Assembly: GCA_964632015.1 (NCBI GenBank)
Contig: CAZWAT010000195.1
Coordinates: 1 to 5,223 of the forward strand
Length of the DNA stretch: 5,223 nt
Source: JAAYCO01 sp964632015
GTDB lineage: Bacteria; Planctomycetota; Phycisphaerae; SM23-33
Direction: 5' to 3'
The notes below the pieces were generated by a model. That model did no database searches. It was not told the DNA's origin and worked only from the letters and a program-made list of their open reading frames with translations. How positions within the stretch are numbered: position 1 is the first letter of the stretch; every line of letters starts with the position of its first letter. Positions 4,763 to 5,223 of the stretch are shown in pieces. The position numbers were made by a program, and so were the translations under genes.

Positions 4763-5223
4763 ATGCACGGAGGAGCTCTAAATCCGGTTGTTGACGGATC
4801 TGTTTCGGTTTGTAGTTATGACGAACCGGTACTGATTGGTCACAGTGCGCTGTTCGGGCAGGTCCTCAAGGTCGTAGACTCTGTAGCCGCCAACGATTGC
4901 GTCGTTCTGATCGAAGGCGAATCGGGCACCGGCAAGGAGTTGCTCGCCCGCAGGATTCACTGCAAGTCGAGCAGAAGCACTTTTCCGTTCATTCCTGTCA
5001 ACTGTCCCGGCGTGGCCGAGAGCCTCTTTGAAAGCCAGTTCTACGGGCATGTAAAGGGAGCCTTCACCGGCGCTTCGGGTGATACGCTGGGTATAGTCCG
5101 CTCCGCCGAGGGTGGCACGCTCCTGCTCGACGAGGTGGGAGAAATGGAACTGTGCCTTCAGCCCAAGGTTGTGCGCCTGCTTCAGGAGAAGGAAGTCAAC
5201 CCCGTCGGAGGCGCTCATCCGGT
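4763..5223 (+). CDS. Sigma-54-dependent transcriptional activator (AAA+), 3' end beyond window
   Basis: The gene gives 153 codons before the right edge cuts it. It encodes the start of a bacterial enhancer-binding protein, which uses ATP hydrolysis to remodel the sigma-54 RNA polymerase closed complex. Visible motifs are Walker A GESGTGKE (52-59, Lys58), VNC with Asn80, GAFTGA (99-104, the loop that contacts sigma-54) and Walker B GGTLLLDE (117-124, Asp123 and Glu124). Their spacing matches PspF exactly with a constant offset of 16 residues (Lys42, Asn64, GAFTGA 83-88, Asp107). All parts needed to bind ATP and sigma-54 in this half are intact; the arginine fingers and DNA-binding domain lie beyond the window. 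Only about 20 residues precede the AAA+ domain, so there is no receiver, GAF or PAS domain. Control must therefore come from a partner protein, as with PspA and PspF, or from expression level. The DUF1638 gene is divergent. A -35/-10 pair at 4566-4594 with an overlapping palindrome may drive it. Confidence 0.93.
   Translation, partial: MHGGALNPVVDGSVSVCSYDEPVLIGHSALFGQVLKVVDSVAANDCVVLIEGESGTGKELLARRIHCKSSRSTFPFIPVNCPGVAESLFESQFYGHVKGAFTGASGDTLGIVRSAEGGTLLLDEVGEMELCLQPKVVRLLQEKEVNPVGGAHP

Noticed and set aside
4586..4768. Minus-strand 60-codon frame with a hydrophobic stretch in the divergent spacer
   Set aside because: It starts opposite the activator ribosome binding site, has no good ribosome binding site of its own and resembles no family. 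The AT-rich spacer alone can explain the hydrophobic residues.
4778..5218. Minus-strand frame of 146 codons opposite the sigma-54 activator
   Set aside because: The plus strand there encodes Walker A, GAFTGA and Walker B motifs at correct spacing, so this is an antisense shadow.

Overview
This window looks like bacterial chromosome, most probably from the Planctomycetota or a relative in the PVC group. Three things point that way: a TIGR03790-family exported protein (a family limited to bacteria with exosortase), a divergent CTP synthase with an N-terminal extension, and a DUF1638 protein next to a sigma-54-type activator. The assignment is an inference from family distribution and recalled sequence style, not a search. 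Coding DNA is moderately GC-rich, and the spacer around 4500-4760 is clearly AT-rich. I see no mobile element, RNA gene, CRISPR array or integration scar.

Layout. At the left edge, bases 1-123 on the minus strand hold the first 41 codons of a lipoprotein gene. A 246-base divergent spacer follows, with a candidate promoter and several palindromes. It leads into a plus-strand gene (about 370-1896) for a secreted protein of the TIGR03790 family. That gene converges on pyrG (1901-3634, minus strand, CTP synthase) with only four bases between the two stop codons. Upstream of pyrG on the same strand is a DUF1638 gene (3708-4493, minus). It has a good sigma-70-like promoter whose -10 box lies ten bases before the ATG, so the transcript is probably almost leaderless. 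Divergent from it, after a spacer of about 270 bases, a sigma-54 activator gene starts at 4763 and runs off the right edge after 153 codons. It has the Walker A, GAFTGA and Walker B motifs and almost no N-terminal regulatory domain, as in PspF.

How the parts relate. pyrG makes CTP from UTP and is housekeeping. Lying 73 bases downstream of the DUF1638 gene on the same strand, it may be co-transcribed with it. The TIGR03790 protein and the lipoprotein act in the cell envelope. The bacterial enhancer-binding protein may control sigma-54 promoters elsewhere or its divergent neighbour, but no sigma-54 promoter was found here.

The observations most worth following are these. The CTP synthase has Cys at the position of the catalytic-triad Glu of its glutaminase domain, together with a rewritten signature in its synthetase domain. 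The TIGR03790 protein carries a large helical insertion. A perfect TACATG-N4-CATGTA palindrome overlaps the candidate promoter of the sigma-54 activator. I do not see a complete new multi-gene system in this window.
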